Below, one piece after another: positions 57,005 to 64,000 of a DNA stretch of 64,000 bases (position 1 is the first letter of the stretch; every line of letters starts with the position of its first letter). The DNA comes from Pseudomonadota bacterium. GTDB lineage: Bacteria; Pseudomonadota; Gammaproteobacteria; Burkholderiales; Thiobacillaceae. The notes under the pieces were generated by a model, which saw only the letters and a program-made list of their open reading frames with translations, did not search any database and was not told the origin of the DNA. Location: positions 1 to 64,000 of the forward strand of contig JAJZRU010000009.1 of the NCBI GenBank assembly GCA_021802555.1, written 5' to 3'. Both the position numbers and the translations under genes were made by a program.

Positions 57005-57810
57005 GCCGCCTGGGCGATGAAGGCGGGGGCGGGGGGGCAGCCCGGCGACAGGGTCAGCACCTCATAGCCGGTTTCGGTGACGAGGACGGTGTGCTCCCAC
57101 TGCGCCGACAGGCTGTGGTCCTTGGTGACGATGGTCCAGCCGTCGCCCAGTTGGCGGATGTCTCTGCGGCCCGCGTTGATCATGGGCTCGATGGTGAAGA
57201 TCATGCCGGGCAGGAGCTTCACGCCGGCGCCAGGCCTGCCGTAGTGCAGCACCTGGGGGTCTTCGTGGAAATTGCGCCCGATGCCGTGGCCGCAGAACTC
57301 GCGCACCACCGAATAGCCCTGCCCTTCAGCAAGCTTCTGGATGGCATGGCCGATGTCGCCCAGATAGGCGTCGGGCTTGACCGCGGCGATGCCTGTCCAC
57401 ATGGCGTCGAAGGTGACCTGCACCAGGCGGCGGGCCTGTATGGAACCCTCGCCCACCATGAACATGCGGCTGGTGTCGCCGTGCCAGCCTTCCTTGATTA
57501 CTGTGATGTCCAGGTTGACGATATCGCCGTTCTTGAGAGTCCGTTCACCGGGAATGCCGTGGCAGACCTGATGGTTGACCGAGGTGCAGATGGACTTGGG
57601 ATAAGGGCTGTGCCCGGGTGGCTGGTAATGCAGCGGCGCGGGCACCACGCCCTGCACGTTCACCATGAAGTCGTGGCACAGCCGATCCAGCTCGCCGGTG
57701 GTGATGCCAGGCCTCACGAATGGCGTGATGTAATCCAGCACATCGGCCGCCAGGCGGCCGGCGATGCGCATTTTTTCTATATCTTCGACGGATTTCAGGG
57801 TAATGGACAT
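57001..57810 (-). CDS. map: Methionine aminopeptidase, type I
   Basis: Removes the initiator Met. The 269-residue pita-bread enzyme shows the five metal ligands: D101 and D112 ([20 protein letters not shown]), H175 ([12 protein letters not shown]), E208 (FTIEPMI) and E239 (QWEHTVLVT). The positions are four higher than in the E. coli enzyme. Divergent from rpsB across 244 bp, as in many proteobacteria; co-transcribed with glnD. Confidence 0.98.
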   Translation of the reverse strand: MSITLKSVEDIEKMRIAGRLAADVLDYITPFVRPGITTGELDRLCHDFMVNVQGVVPAPLHYQPPGHSPYPKSICTSVNHQVCHGIPGERTLKNGDIVNLDITVIKEGWHGDTSRMFMVGEGSIQARRLVQVTFDAMWTGIAAVKPDAYLGDIGHAIQKLAEGQGYSVVREFCGHGIGRNFHEDPQVLHYGRPGAGVKLLPGMIFTIEPMINAGRRDIRQLGDGWTIVTKDHSLSAQWEHTVLVTETGYEVLTLSPGCPPAPAFIAQAA

Positions 57811-57984
57811 GGAGCGGCCGCAACTTGGTCAAGGTGGGATTCTCGCGCCTCGCCACGGCCCTGGCAATCCGCCAGCCGACACGGCGGTATCGGCCGGGCC
57901 GGGAAATTATGGTATCCTCCACAAGCTAACTCCGGAGGAGGGGCGCGGCAGGAGTGGCTGCGCCGTCGCCGGGGTCAACTCACA

Positions 57985-58028
57985 CACCCGCCCTATCTTG
58001 GGTGGCGCGATGCGCTCGCTGGCGGGTG
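57985..58028 (+). promoter_or_regulatory. Structured leader of rpsB
   Basis: CACCCGCC (57985-57992) pairs with GGCGGGTG (58021-58028), enclosing a smaller GCGC-GAT-GCGC stem, 26 bp before the rpsB start codon. Ribosomal protein S2 is known to control its own operon through the leader in E. coli, so a regulatory role is plausible. This fold is only my pairing by eye. The remaining 57811-57984 holds the divergent promoters of map and rpsB. Confidence 0.45.
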
Positions 58029-58054
58029 GCGGCTCAACCCTAGAGGAGAATTTC

Positions 58055-58798
58055 ATGTCCGTGACCATGCGTCAAATGCTGGAGGCCGGGGTGCACTTCG
58101 GCCACCAGACCCGCTACTGGAATCCCAAGATGGCTCCCTTCATCTTCGGCCATCGCAACAAGATACACATCGTCAATCTGGAAAAATCGCTGCCCATGTT
58201 CGAGGAGGCGCTCAAGTTCGTGCGCCAACTCGCCGCCAACAAGGGCACGGTGCTGTTCGTGGGCACCAAGCGCCAGGCGCGCGAGATCGTGGCGGAAGAA
58301 GCCGCCCGCGCCGGGATGCCTTTCGTAAGCCAGCGCTGGTTGGGCGGCATGCTCACCAATTTCAAGACCGTCAAGCAATCCGTCAAGCGCTTGAAGGAAA
58401 TGGAGGCCAGCCTGGCCGAGGCAGGCCGGCTGTCCAAGAAGGAAGCCCTGCTGCTGGAACGCGAGGCCGAGAAGCTGCGCCGCAGCCTGGGCGGCATCAG
58501 CGAGATGAACGCGCTGCCCGATGCGCTTTTCATCATCGATACCGGCTACCAGAGAGGCGCCGTGACTGAAGCGAACAAGCTGGGCATCCCCGTGATCGGG
58601 GTGGTGGACACCAACAACTCGCCGGAGGGTGTCGGCTACGTGATTCCCGGCAACGACGACTCGGCGCGCGCCATCCGCCTGTATGCGCGCGGCGTGGCCG
58701 ATGCGATCCTCGAAGGGCGCGCCCAGATCATCCAGGAAATCGTGGCGGCCGACGAATTCGTCGAAGAGGCCGCCGAAGAGGCCGGCCCGGCGCAATAA
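58055..58798 (+). CDS. rpsB: 30S ribosomal protein S2
   Basis: S2 binds the 30S head near S1. The 247-residue protein begins [22 protein letters not shown] and has [51 protein letters not shown] and [15 protein letters not shown], all typical. An AGAGGAG site lies 6 bp before ATG 58055. The frame is open upstream but not coding. First gene of the rpsB-tsf-pyrH-frr-uppS-cdsA-dxr-rseP run. Confidence 0.98.
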   Translation: MSVTMRQMLEAGVHFGHQTRYWNPKMAPFIFGHRNKIHIVNLEKSLPMFEEALKFVRQLAANKGTVLFVGTKRQAREIVAEEAARAGMPFVSQRWLGGMLTNFKTVKQSVKRLKEMEASLAEAGRLSKKEALLLEREAEKLRRSLGGISEMNALPDALFIIDTGYQRGAVTEANKLGIPVIGVVDTNNSPEGVGYVIPGNDDSARAIRLYARGVADAILEGRAQIIQEIVAADEFVEEAAEEAGPAQ

Positions 58799-58818
58799 AT
58801 CCTGCGCGGCTGGCCGGG

Positions 58819-58839
58819 GGGCGCAAGCCCCTCTTTTTG
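58819..58839 (+). terminator. Attenuator between rpsB and tsf
   Basis: GGGGC GCAA GCCCC followed by TCTTTTT is a compact 5-bp stem with a GNRA loop and a T-run, 20 bp after the rpsB stop. A partial terminator here would set the S2 to EF-Ts ratio, as the rpsB-tsf intergenic attenuator does in E. coli. Confidence 0.75.
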
Positions 58840-58894
58840 TATTGTCGGGGCGCGGCCCGCAGGGTGCGCGCACGAGAGATTTGAGGAGCAGAGC

Positions 58895-59776
58895 ATGGCG
58901 GAAATCACCGCAAGCATGGTGCGCGACCTGCGCGAAAAGACCGATGCGCCCATGATGGACTGCAAGAAGGCGCTCACCGAGGCGGGCGGCGATATGGCGC
59001 GCGCAGAGGAAATCCTGCGCGTCAAATTCGGCAGCAAGGCCAGCAAGGCAGCCGGGCGCATCGCCGCCGAAGGCGTGGTGGGGATGGCGCTGACGGACGA
59101 CGGCAAGCGCGGCGCCATGATAGAAGTCAATTGCGAGACCGACTTCGTCGCCAAGAACGACGACTTCCTCACCTTCGCGAAGAATCTCGCCGCCCTGGTG
59201 AGCCAGCAAAACCCTGCCGATGTGGCCGCGCTGTCCGCCCAGAAACTGGGGGACGAGTCGGTCGAGGGGGTGCGCACCCGCCTGGTCGGCAAGATCGGCG
59301 AGAACATGAGCCTGCGCCGCTTCGTGCGCATCGAGGCCAGGGGCCGGCTGGCGAGCTATGTGCACGGCGGTTCCAAGATCGGCGTGCTGGTGGATGTCGA
59401 GGGCGGCGATGAGCAGCTCGCCAAGGATCTCGCCATGCATATCGCGGCCTCCAAGCCCAAGGCGCTCGACGCCTCGGGCGTGGCGCAGGAGCTGATCGAG
59501 GCGGAACGCCGCGTGGCTGCGCAGAAGGCCGCCGAATCCGGCAAGCCGGCCAACATCGTGGAGAAAATGGTGGACGGCGCCGTGCAGAAGTTCCTCAAGG
59601 AAATCACCTTGCTGTCCCAGCCCTTCGTCAAGGACGACAAGCAGACCGTCGAACAGCTGCTCAAGGCCAGGAACGCCAAGGTGCACGGCTTCACCCTGTA
59701 CGTGGTGGGCGAGGGCCTGGAAAAGAAAAAAGACGACTTCGTCGCGGAGGTCATGGCCCAGGTGGGCAAGAGCTGA
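58895..59776 (+). CDS. tsf: Translation elongation factor Ts
   Basis: EF-Ts exchanges GDP for GTP on EF-Tu. The 293-residue protein starts with the UBA-like domain [20 protein letters not shown], then has the core segment [15 protein letters not shown] with the TDF motif that contacts EF-Tu, and the dimerisation/coiled region. Length is normal. GAGGAG precedes the ATG. Confidence 0.98.
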   Translation: MAEITASMVRDLREKTDAPMMDCKKALTEAGGDMARAEEILRVKFGSKASKAAGRIAAEGVVGMALTDDGKRGAMIEVNCETDFVAKNDDFLTFAKNLAALVSQQNPADVAALSAQKLGDESVEGVRTRLVGKIGENMSLRRFVRIEARGRLASYVHGGSKIGVLVDVEGGDEQLAKDLAMHIAASKPKALDASGVAQELIEAERRVAAQKAAESGKPANIVEKMVDGAVQKFLKEITLLSQPFVKDDKQTVEQLLKARNAKVHGFTLYVVGEGLEKKKDDFVAEVMAQVGKS

Positions 59777-59794
59777 ACCGCGGGGGAATCTTCC

Positions 59795-60514
59795 ATGACT
59801 GCGCCGGTCTACAAGCGTATCCTGCTGAAGCTCTCCGGCGAGGCCCTGATGGGCCCGGACAGCTACGGCATCCATAAGCAAACCCTGGACGGCATGGTCG
59901 CCCAGGTGCGGGAAGTGGTGGAGCTGGGCGTGCAGGTCGCCGTGGTCATCGGCGGCGGCAACATTTTCCGCGGCGTCTCCGGCGCGGCATCCGGCATGGA
60001 CCGGGCCACCGCCGATTACATGGGCATGCTGGCCACCGTCATCAACGCCATGGCCCTGGCGGATGCCATGAAGCGCGCCGGCCTGGACGCGCGCGTGCAG
60101 TCGGCACTGGATCTGGAACAAGTAGCCGAGCCCTACATCCGCGCCAAGGCTTTGCGCTATCTGGAGACGGGCAAGGTGGTGATTTTCGGCGCCGGCACCG
60201 GCAACCCCTTCTTCACCACCGATACTGCGGCTGCCCTGCGCGGCATGGAGATGGGTTGCGACATCGTGCTCAAGGCCACCAAGGTGGACGGTGTGTACAG
60301 CGACGACCCGAAAAAGAACCCGCAGGCCACGCGCTATCGGCGGCTCACCTTCGACCGCGCCATCCAGGACCGCCTGGGGGTGATGGATGCCACGGCGCTG
60401 ACCCTGTGCCGGGACCAGAACATGCCCATCGGCGTGTTCAGCATCTTCAAGCAGGGAGCGCTCAGGCGCGTGGTGCTGGGAGAAGACGAAGGCACGCAGG
60501 TGACCGTCAACTAG
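59795..60514 (+). CDS. pyrH: UMP kinase
   Basis: PyrH makes UDP from UMP and is the bacterial, amino-acid-kinase-fold enzyme. The 239-residue protein opens [15 protein letters not shown] and has [33 protein letters not shown] and [18 protein letters not shown]. It follows tsf by 18 bp. Confidence 0.98.
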   Translation: MTAPVYKRILLKLSGEALMGPDSYGIHKQTLDGMVAQVREVVELGVQVAVVIGGGNIFRGVSGAASGMDRATADYMGMLATVINAMALADAMKRAGLDARVQSALDLEQVAEPYIRAKALRYLETGKVVIFGAGTGNPFFTTDTAAALRGMEMGCDIVLKATKVDGVYSDDPKKNPQATRYRRLTFDRAIQDRLGVMDATALTLCRDQNMPIGVFSIFKQGALRRVVLGEDEGTQVTVN

Positions 60515-60524
60515 GAGACGAGGT

Positions 60525-61094
60525 ATGGCTGAAGCCAGCATTGCGGACATCAAGAAATCTGCCGACGCCAAGATGCACAAGACCGTCGAGGCGCTCAGGA
60601 ACGACCTCGGCAAGGTGCGCACGGGGCGTGCCCATACCGGCATCCTCGACCATGTGACGGTGGATTATTACGGCAACCCGACGCCCGTCCCCCAGGTCGC
60701 CAACGTCATCCTCGTGGACGCCCGCACGCTGGGCGTCACGCCTTGGGAAAAGAAGATGCTCGCCATGGTGGAAAAAGCCATACGCGATGCCGATCTGGGC
60801 CTCAACCCCGCGAGCCAGGGCGACATGATCCGCGTCCCCATGCCGGCGCTCACCGAGGAGCGCCGCAAGGATCTCATCAAGGTGGTGCGCGGCGAGGCCG
60901 AAAATGCCCGCGTGGCGGTGCGCAACGTGCGGCGCGACGCGAACAATGCGCTCAAGGACATGGTCAAGGCCAAGACCGCCAGCGAAGACGAAGAACGCCG
61001 GGCCCAGGACGAAGTCCAGAAGCTGACCGACAAGGCCATCGCCGAAATCGACAAGCTGCTGGCCGCCAAGGAAGCCGATCTCATGGCCATCTGA
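60525..61094 (+). CDS. frr: Ribosome recycling factor
   Basis: RRF splits the post-termination ribosome with EF-G. The 189-residue protein shows [47 protein letters not shown] and the hinge/tail helix [26 protein letters not shown]. Family length is about 185. ATG 60525 follows AGGAG. Confidence 0.98.
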   Translation: MAEASIADIKKSADAKMHKTVEALRNDLGKVRTGRAHTGILDHVTVDYYGNPTPVPQVANVILVDARTLGVTPWEKKMLAMVEKAIRDADLGLNPASQGDMIRVPMPALTEERRKDLIKVVRGEAENARVAVRNVRRDANNALKDMVKAKTASEDEERRAQDEVQKLTDKAIAEIDKLLAAKEADLMAI

Positions 61095-61111
61095 ACGGGC
61101 GGGCGCGCGGC

Positions 61112-61879
61112 GTGACCCGAGCCACCAGTTCCACCATCGGCATTCCCGCCGTCGGGGATGTGCCGCGCCATATCGCCATCATCATGGACGGCAACGGGCG
61201 CTGGGCGCGCGCCCGCCACCTGCCGCGCGTGGCAGGCCACCGCCAGGGGGTGGAAGCGGTGCGCGCGGTGGTCAAGGCCTGCGCCGAACGCGGGGTGCAG
61301 TATCTCACCCTGTTCGCCTTCAGTTCGGAAAACTGGCGCCGCCCTCGGGAAGAGGTCTCCCTGCTCATGGAGCTCTTCGTGCGCGCCCTGCAGTTGGAGG
61401 TGAAAAAGCTGCACAAGAACGCGATCCGCTTCCGCGTCATCGGCGACCTGGGCTCTTTCAGCGAGCGCATCCGGGAACTGGTGGCCGACAGCGTGGCCCT
61501 GACGCGCGACAACCGGGGGCTCACGCTGACGGTGGCGGCCAATTACGGCGGCCGCTGGGACATCCTGCAGGCGGTCAATCGCCTGCTGGCGGAACGCGGC
61601 TCCGGCAGCGGTCCGCTGAGCGAAGACGAACTGGCCAGTCGCCTGAGCATGAGCGAGGCGCCCGAGCCGGATTTGTTCATCCGCACGGGCGGCGAGCAGC
61701 GCATCAGCAATTTCCTGCTCTGGCAGCTGGCCTATACGGAGCTTTATTTCACCGACACCCTGTGGCCGGACTTCGATGCCGCCGCCCTGGACGCCGCCAT
61801 CGCATCCTATCGCCGGCGCGAGCGCCGCTTCGGCCGAACCAGCGAACAGCTTGCGCAGCAACCCGTTCCCCAGCAATGA
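61112..61879 (+). CDS. uppS: Isoprenyl (undecaprenyl) diphosphate synthase
   Basis: UppS builds undecaprenyl diphosphate, the lipid carrier for peptidoglycan and polysaccharides. The 255-residue protein has [13 protein letters not shown] with the catalytic Asp at residue 26, [14 protein letters not shown], and the C-terminal [19 protein letters not shown] and [14 protein letters not shown]. It starts at GTG 61112; the open frame upstream runs inside frr. cdsA overlaps its stop by four bases. Confidence 0.97.
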   Translation: MTRATSSTIGIPAVGDVPRHIAIIMDGNGRWARARHLPRVAGHRQGVEAVRAVVKACAERGVQYLTLFAFSSENWRRPREEVSLLMELFVRALQLEVKKLHKNAIRFRVIGDLGSFSERIRELVADSVALTRDNRGLTLTVAANYGGRWDILQAVNRLLAERGSGSGPLSEDELASRLSMSEAPEPDLFIRTGGEQRISNFLLWQLAYTELYFTDTLWPDFDAAALDAAIASYRRRERRFGRTSEQLAQQPVPQQ

Positions 61880-62661
61880 TCCGCATTGCCACGGCGGTCT
61901 TGTTGCTGGCGCTGTTCTTTCCTGCCTTGCTGTGGGCGCCGGCGCGGTGGTGGGCGCTGCTCGCGGGCGCCGTCCTGGTGCTGGGCGCGCGCGAATGGGG
62001 GCATCTGTCCGATTTTCCGCGCTTGTCCGGTTGGCTTTACGCCCTGGCCTTGGGCGGCTGCGCCTACTTGCTGCAGCTGCCCGCGGCCCGGCCGCTGGGG
62101 CATGTGCTGCTCGCGCTGGCGGCGGGTTTCTGGACACTCGTCGCGCCCTTGTGGCTGCATAGAGGGTGGCCGCGCGGGGCCGCCTGGCTGCGTGCCCTGA
62201 CCGGCGCCGTCGTGCTGTTGCCCACCTGGCTTGCGCTGGTCGAGTTGCGCTCCCGCGGGCCGGGCGTGCTGCTGGCCATCCTCGCGGCGGTGTGGCTGGC
62301 GGACAGCGCGGCCTACTATTGCGGGCGCGCTTGCGGCCGCCACAAGCTGGCGCCCCACGTCAGCCCCGGCAAGACCTGGGAGGGCGTGGCCGGCGCGGCG
62401 CTGGCGCTGGTCATTTATGGCGCCGTCTTGTCGCGCTACGCAGTCCATGTCAGCATGGACGCTTTGATTTTTTTGCTGCTCGCGCTCATGTACTTTGCCA
62501 TTCTGGGCGATTTGTTCGAATCCTGGATGAAGCGCCAGGCCGGCCTCAAGGACAGCGGCCATCTCCTGCCCGGCCATGGCGGCGTGCTCGACCGGGTGGA
62601 CGCGCTCACTGCGGCGCTGCCGCTGGCGGCGCTGGCGGTATGGGGCTTGCGGCTCGCATGA
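61876..62661 (+). CDS. cdsA: Phosphatidate cytidylyltransferase
   Basis: CdsA makes CDP-diacylglycerol for phospholipid synthesis. The 261-residue inner-membrane protein has about seven hydrophobic segments. The C-terminal family signature is present: [20 protein letters not shown] followed by GVLDRVDAL, with the metal-binding Asp residues. [18 protein letters not shown] is also typical. ATGA overlaps at both ends (uppS and dxr). Confidence 0.96.
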   Translation: MIRIATAVLLLALFFPALLWAPARWWALLAGAVLVLGAREWGHLSDFPRLSGWLYALALGGCAYLLQLPAARPLGHVLLALAAGFWTLVAPLWLHRGWPRGAAWLRALTGAVVLLPTWLALVELRSRGPGVLLAILAAVWLADSAAYYCGRACGRHKLAPHVSPGKTWEGVAGAALALVIYGAVLSRYAVHVSMDALIFLLLALMYFAILGDLFESWMKRQAGLKDSGHLLPGHGGVLDRVDALTAALPLAALAVWGLRLA

Positions 62662-63845
62662 AGGCCTTGCAGCAAGTCTGCGTGTTGGGTGCCACGGGCA
62701 GCATCGGCACCAGTACCTTGGATGTCCTGGCGCGCCATCCGGAGCGTTTTTCCGTCTTCGCCTTGAGCGGCGCGCGCAGCGTCGAGCGCCTGTTCGGGCA
62801 GTGCCATGCTTTCCGGCCGCGCTATGCCGTGATGGTGGACGAGGCGGCGGCCGGCGATTTGCGCGTGCGCATCAAAGCCGCCGGCCTGGCGACCGAAGTC
62901 CTGAGCGGCGCGCAGGCGCTGGTCGAGGTGGCCGGCCATGCGGATGCGGACATCGTCGTGGCCGCCATCGTCGGGGCGGCGGGCCTGCCCTCCGCGTTTG
63001 CCGCGGCACGCGCCGGCAAGCGCATTCTGCTGGCTAACAAGGAAACCCTGGTGGTGGCGGGCGGCATTTTCATGGAGGCGGTGCGCCAGGGCGGTGCCAC
63101 TCTCCTGCCGGTGGATTCCGAGCACAACGCCATCTTCCAGGCCATGCCGCGCGAATTCAGCGGCGACCTGGAGGCCGTGGGCGTGCGCAGCCTGTGGCTC
63201 ACCGCTTCCGGCGGCCCATTCCGCACCCTGGCCAAGGAGGCCATGGAACGCGCCACGCCGGAGCAGGCCTGCGCGCATCCCAACTGGGTCATGGGGCCGA
63301 AGATTTCGGTCGATTCGGCCACCATGATGAACAAGGGCCTGGAAGTCATCGAGGCGCACTGGCTCTTCGGCGCGTGCGCCGGTCAGATCCGCGTGCTGGT
63401 CCACCCGCAGAGCGTGGTGCACTCCCTGGTGGAATACCGCGACGGCTCCGTGCTCGCGCAACTTGGCACGCCGGACATGCGTACGCCCATCGCCTATGCC
63501 CTGGGCTTTCCCGAGCGCATTGCCGCGGGCGTCGACGGGCTGGATTTGTTCAAGCGGGGGCTCAGTTTCGAAGCGCCCGATCTGGAACGCTTTCCCTGCG
63601 TGCGGCTGGCCTTCCAGGCGCTGGACAGCGGCGGTGCGGCCGCGGCGGTGCTCAACGCCGTCAACGAGGTGGCGGTGGAAACCTTCCTCGCCCGGCGCTG
63701 CGGCTTCGGCGCCATTGCCGCCACCATCGAAGCGGTGCTCGGGCGCCTGGCCGGGCACGCGGCCGGCAGCCTGGAAGACCTGCTTGAGGCCGACCGCGCG
63801 GCGCGCGCCGCGGCGCGCGAACTCCTGGACGCCGTGCGCTCATGA
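62658..63845 (+). CDS. dxr: 1-deoxy-D-xylulose 5-phosphate reductoisomerase
   Basis: Dxr (IspC) makes methylerythritol 4-phosphate, the first committed step of the MEP isoprenoid pathway, feeding UppS. The 395-residue protein has the NADPH motif [15 protein letters not shown] (10-24), [10 protein letters not shown], the metal-binding DSEHNAIFQ (D153, E155) and [16 protein letters not shown]. The ATG overlaps the cdsA stop; rseP overlaps its own stop. Confidence 0.98.
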   Translation: MKALQQVCVLGATGSIGTSTLDVLARHPERFSVFALSGARSVERLFGQCHAFRPRYAVMVDEAAAGDLRVRIKAAGLATEVLSGAQALVEVAGHADADIVVAAIVGAAGLPSAFAAARAGKRILLANKETLVVAGGIFMEAVRQGGATLLPVDSEHNAIFQAMPREFSGDLEAVGVRSLWLTASGGPFRTLAKEAMERATPEQACAHPNWVMGPKISVDSATMMNKGLEVIEAHWLFGACAGQIRVLVHPQSVVHSLVEYRDGSVLAQLGTPDMRTPIAYALGFPERIAAGVDGLDLFKRGLSFEAPDLERFPCVRLAFQALDSGGAAAAVLNAVNEVAVETFLARRCGFGAIAATIEAVLGRLAGHAAGSLEDLLEADRAARAAARELLDAVRS

Positions 63846-64000
63846 GCGGTCTCGTGACTCTCCTGGCCTTCCTGCTCGCGTTGGCGGTGCTGGTGGTGTT
63901 CCATGAACTGGGGCACTTCCTCGCCGCGCGCCTGGCGGGCGTGAAGGTACTGCGCTTTTCCGTGGGCTTCGGCCGCCCCCTGCTGCGCCATGTCGCAAGC
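63842..64000 (+). CDS. rseP: Site-2 protease RseP, N-terminal part (cut by window edge)
   Basis: RseP is the inner-membrane zinc metalloprotease that cleaves anti-sigma factor RseA and signal-peptide remnants. The 53 residues in the window have the first membrane helix with the HELGH zinc motif (about residues 21-25) and the family segment [13 protein letters not shown]. The gene is coupled to dxr by an ATGA overlap and continues past the window. Confidence 0.95.
   Translation, partial: MSGLVTLLAFLLALAVLVVFHELGHFLAARLAGVKVLRFSVGFGRPLLRHVAS

Noticed and set aside
58040-60643. An 867-codon minus-strand frame opposite rpsB, tsf, pyrH and frr
   Set aside because: All four plus-strand genes are certain; the antisense frame is a GC artefact.

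Overview
The window is a GC-rich chromosomal stretch of a betaproteobacterium, most likely of the Nitrosomonadales / sulfur-oxidiser type. That placement is inferred from gene order and family membership, because no 16S sequence is present. Signature gene orders are gatCAB divergent from mreBCD-mrdA-mrdB-rlpA-dacA-ybeD-lipB, hfq-hflX-hflK-hflC-yjeT-hisZ-purA, and glnD-map divergent from rpsB-tsf-pyrH-frr-uppS-cdsA-dxr-rseP. Almost all of the window is housekeeping DNA. The accessory parts are small.

Layout. 1-102: 3' end of a 5S rRNA and the rRNA operon terminator. 128-2725: a complete IS21-family insertion sequence (istA, istB) with a 9-bp target duplication. 2758-6051: a small heat-shock protein with a readable sigma-32-type promoter, an ECF-like sigma factor with a zinc-finger anti-sigma protein, and a 645-residue helical-repeat protein of unknown function. 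6185-9360: gatCAB, the amidotransferase that makes Gln-tRNA and Asn-tRNA. 9462-17804: the rod-shape and peptidoglycan operon, ending in ybeD and lipB. 17890-20511: an atypical TrpD-fold protein overlapping a Rieske ferredoxin gene, then a GalT-type uridylyltransferase. 20691-27507: RNA chaperone, ribosome GTPase, membrane protease regulators, histidine regulator, adenylosuccinate synthetase and a pseudouridine synthase. 27517-34728: glycogen metabolism (pgi, glgB, glgC, a GH57 glucanase), interrupted by a tandem intergenic repeat. 34752-36428: slyD, a 166-bp MITE-like element, and a low-GC secreted protein of unknown function. 36552-39756: transaldolase in one operon with a lipoprotein, an MCE protein and a degenerate ABC ATPase. 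39866-40128: a highly structured intergenic element beside tRNA-Ser(GCT). 40204-47919: lysC, a BI-1 family protein, rlmD, a 3'-5' exonuclease, an HDOD protein, pgl and a DUF4139 protein. 48097-54294: tRNA-Leu(CAG), rnr, rlmB, a purine phosphoribosyltransferase, mtnP, def, a FlaF-like protein and small unknowns. 54425-64000: glnD, map and the rpsB-to-rseP operon, cut by the window edge.

I found no CRISPR array, prophage or obvious defence system. The best candidates for undescribed biology are: (a) the TrpD-like/Rieske pair, whose first member has lost both catalytic signatures of anthranilate phosphoribosyltransferase; (b) the multi-stem element at 39866-39970; (c) an MCE operon that has a pseudo-ATPase and no permease; (d) a textbook tRNA-Leu promoter whose -35 box overlaps the start codon of rnr; and (e) a FlaF-like gene away from any flagellar locus. 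All function calls are from reading motifs; no database search was run.
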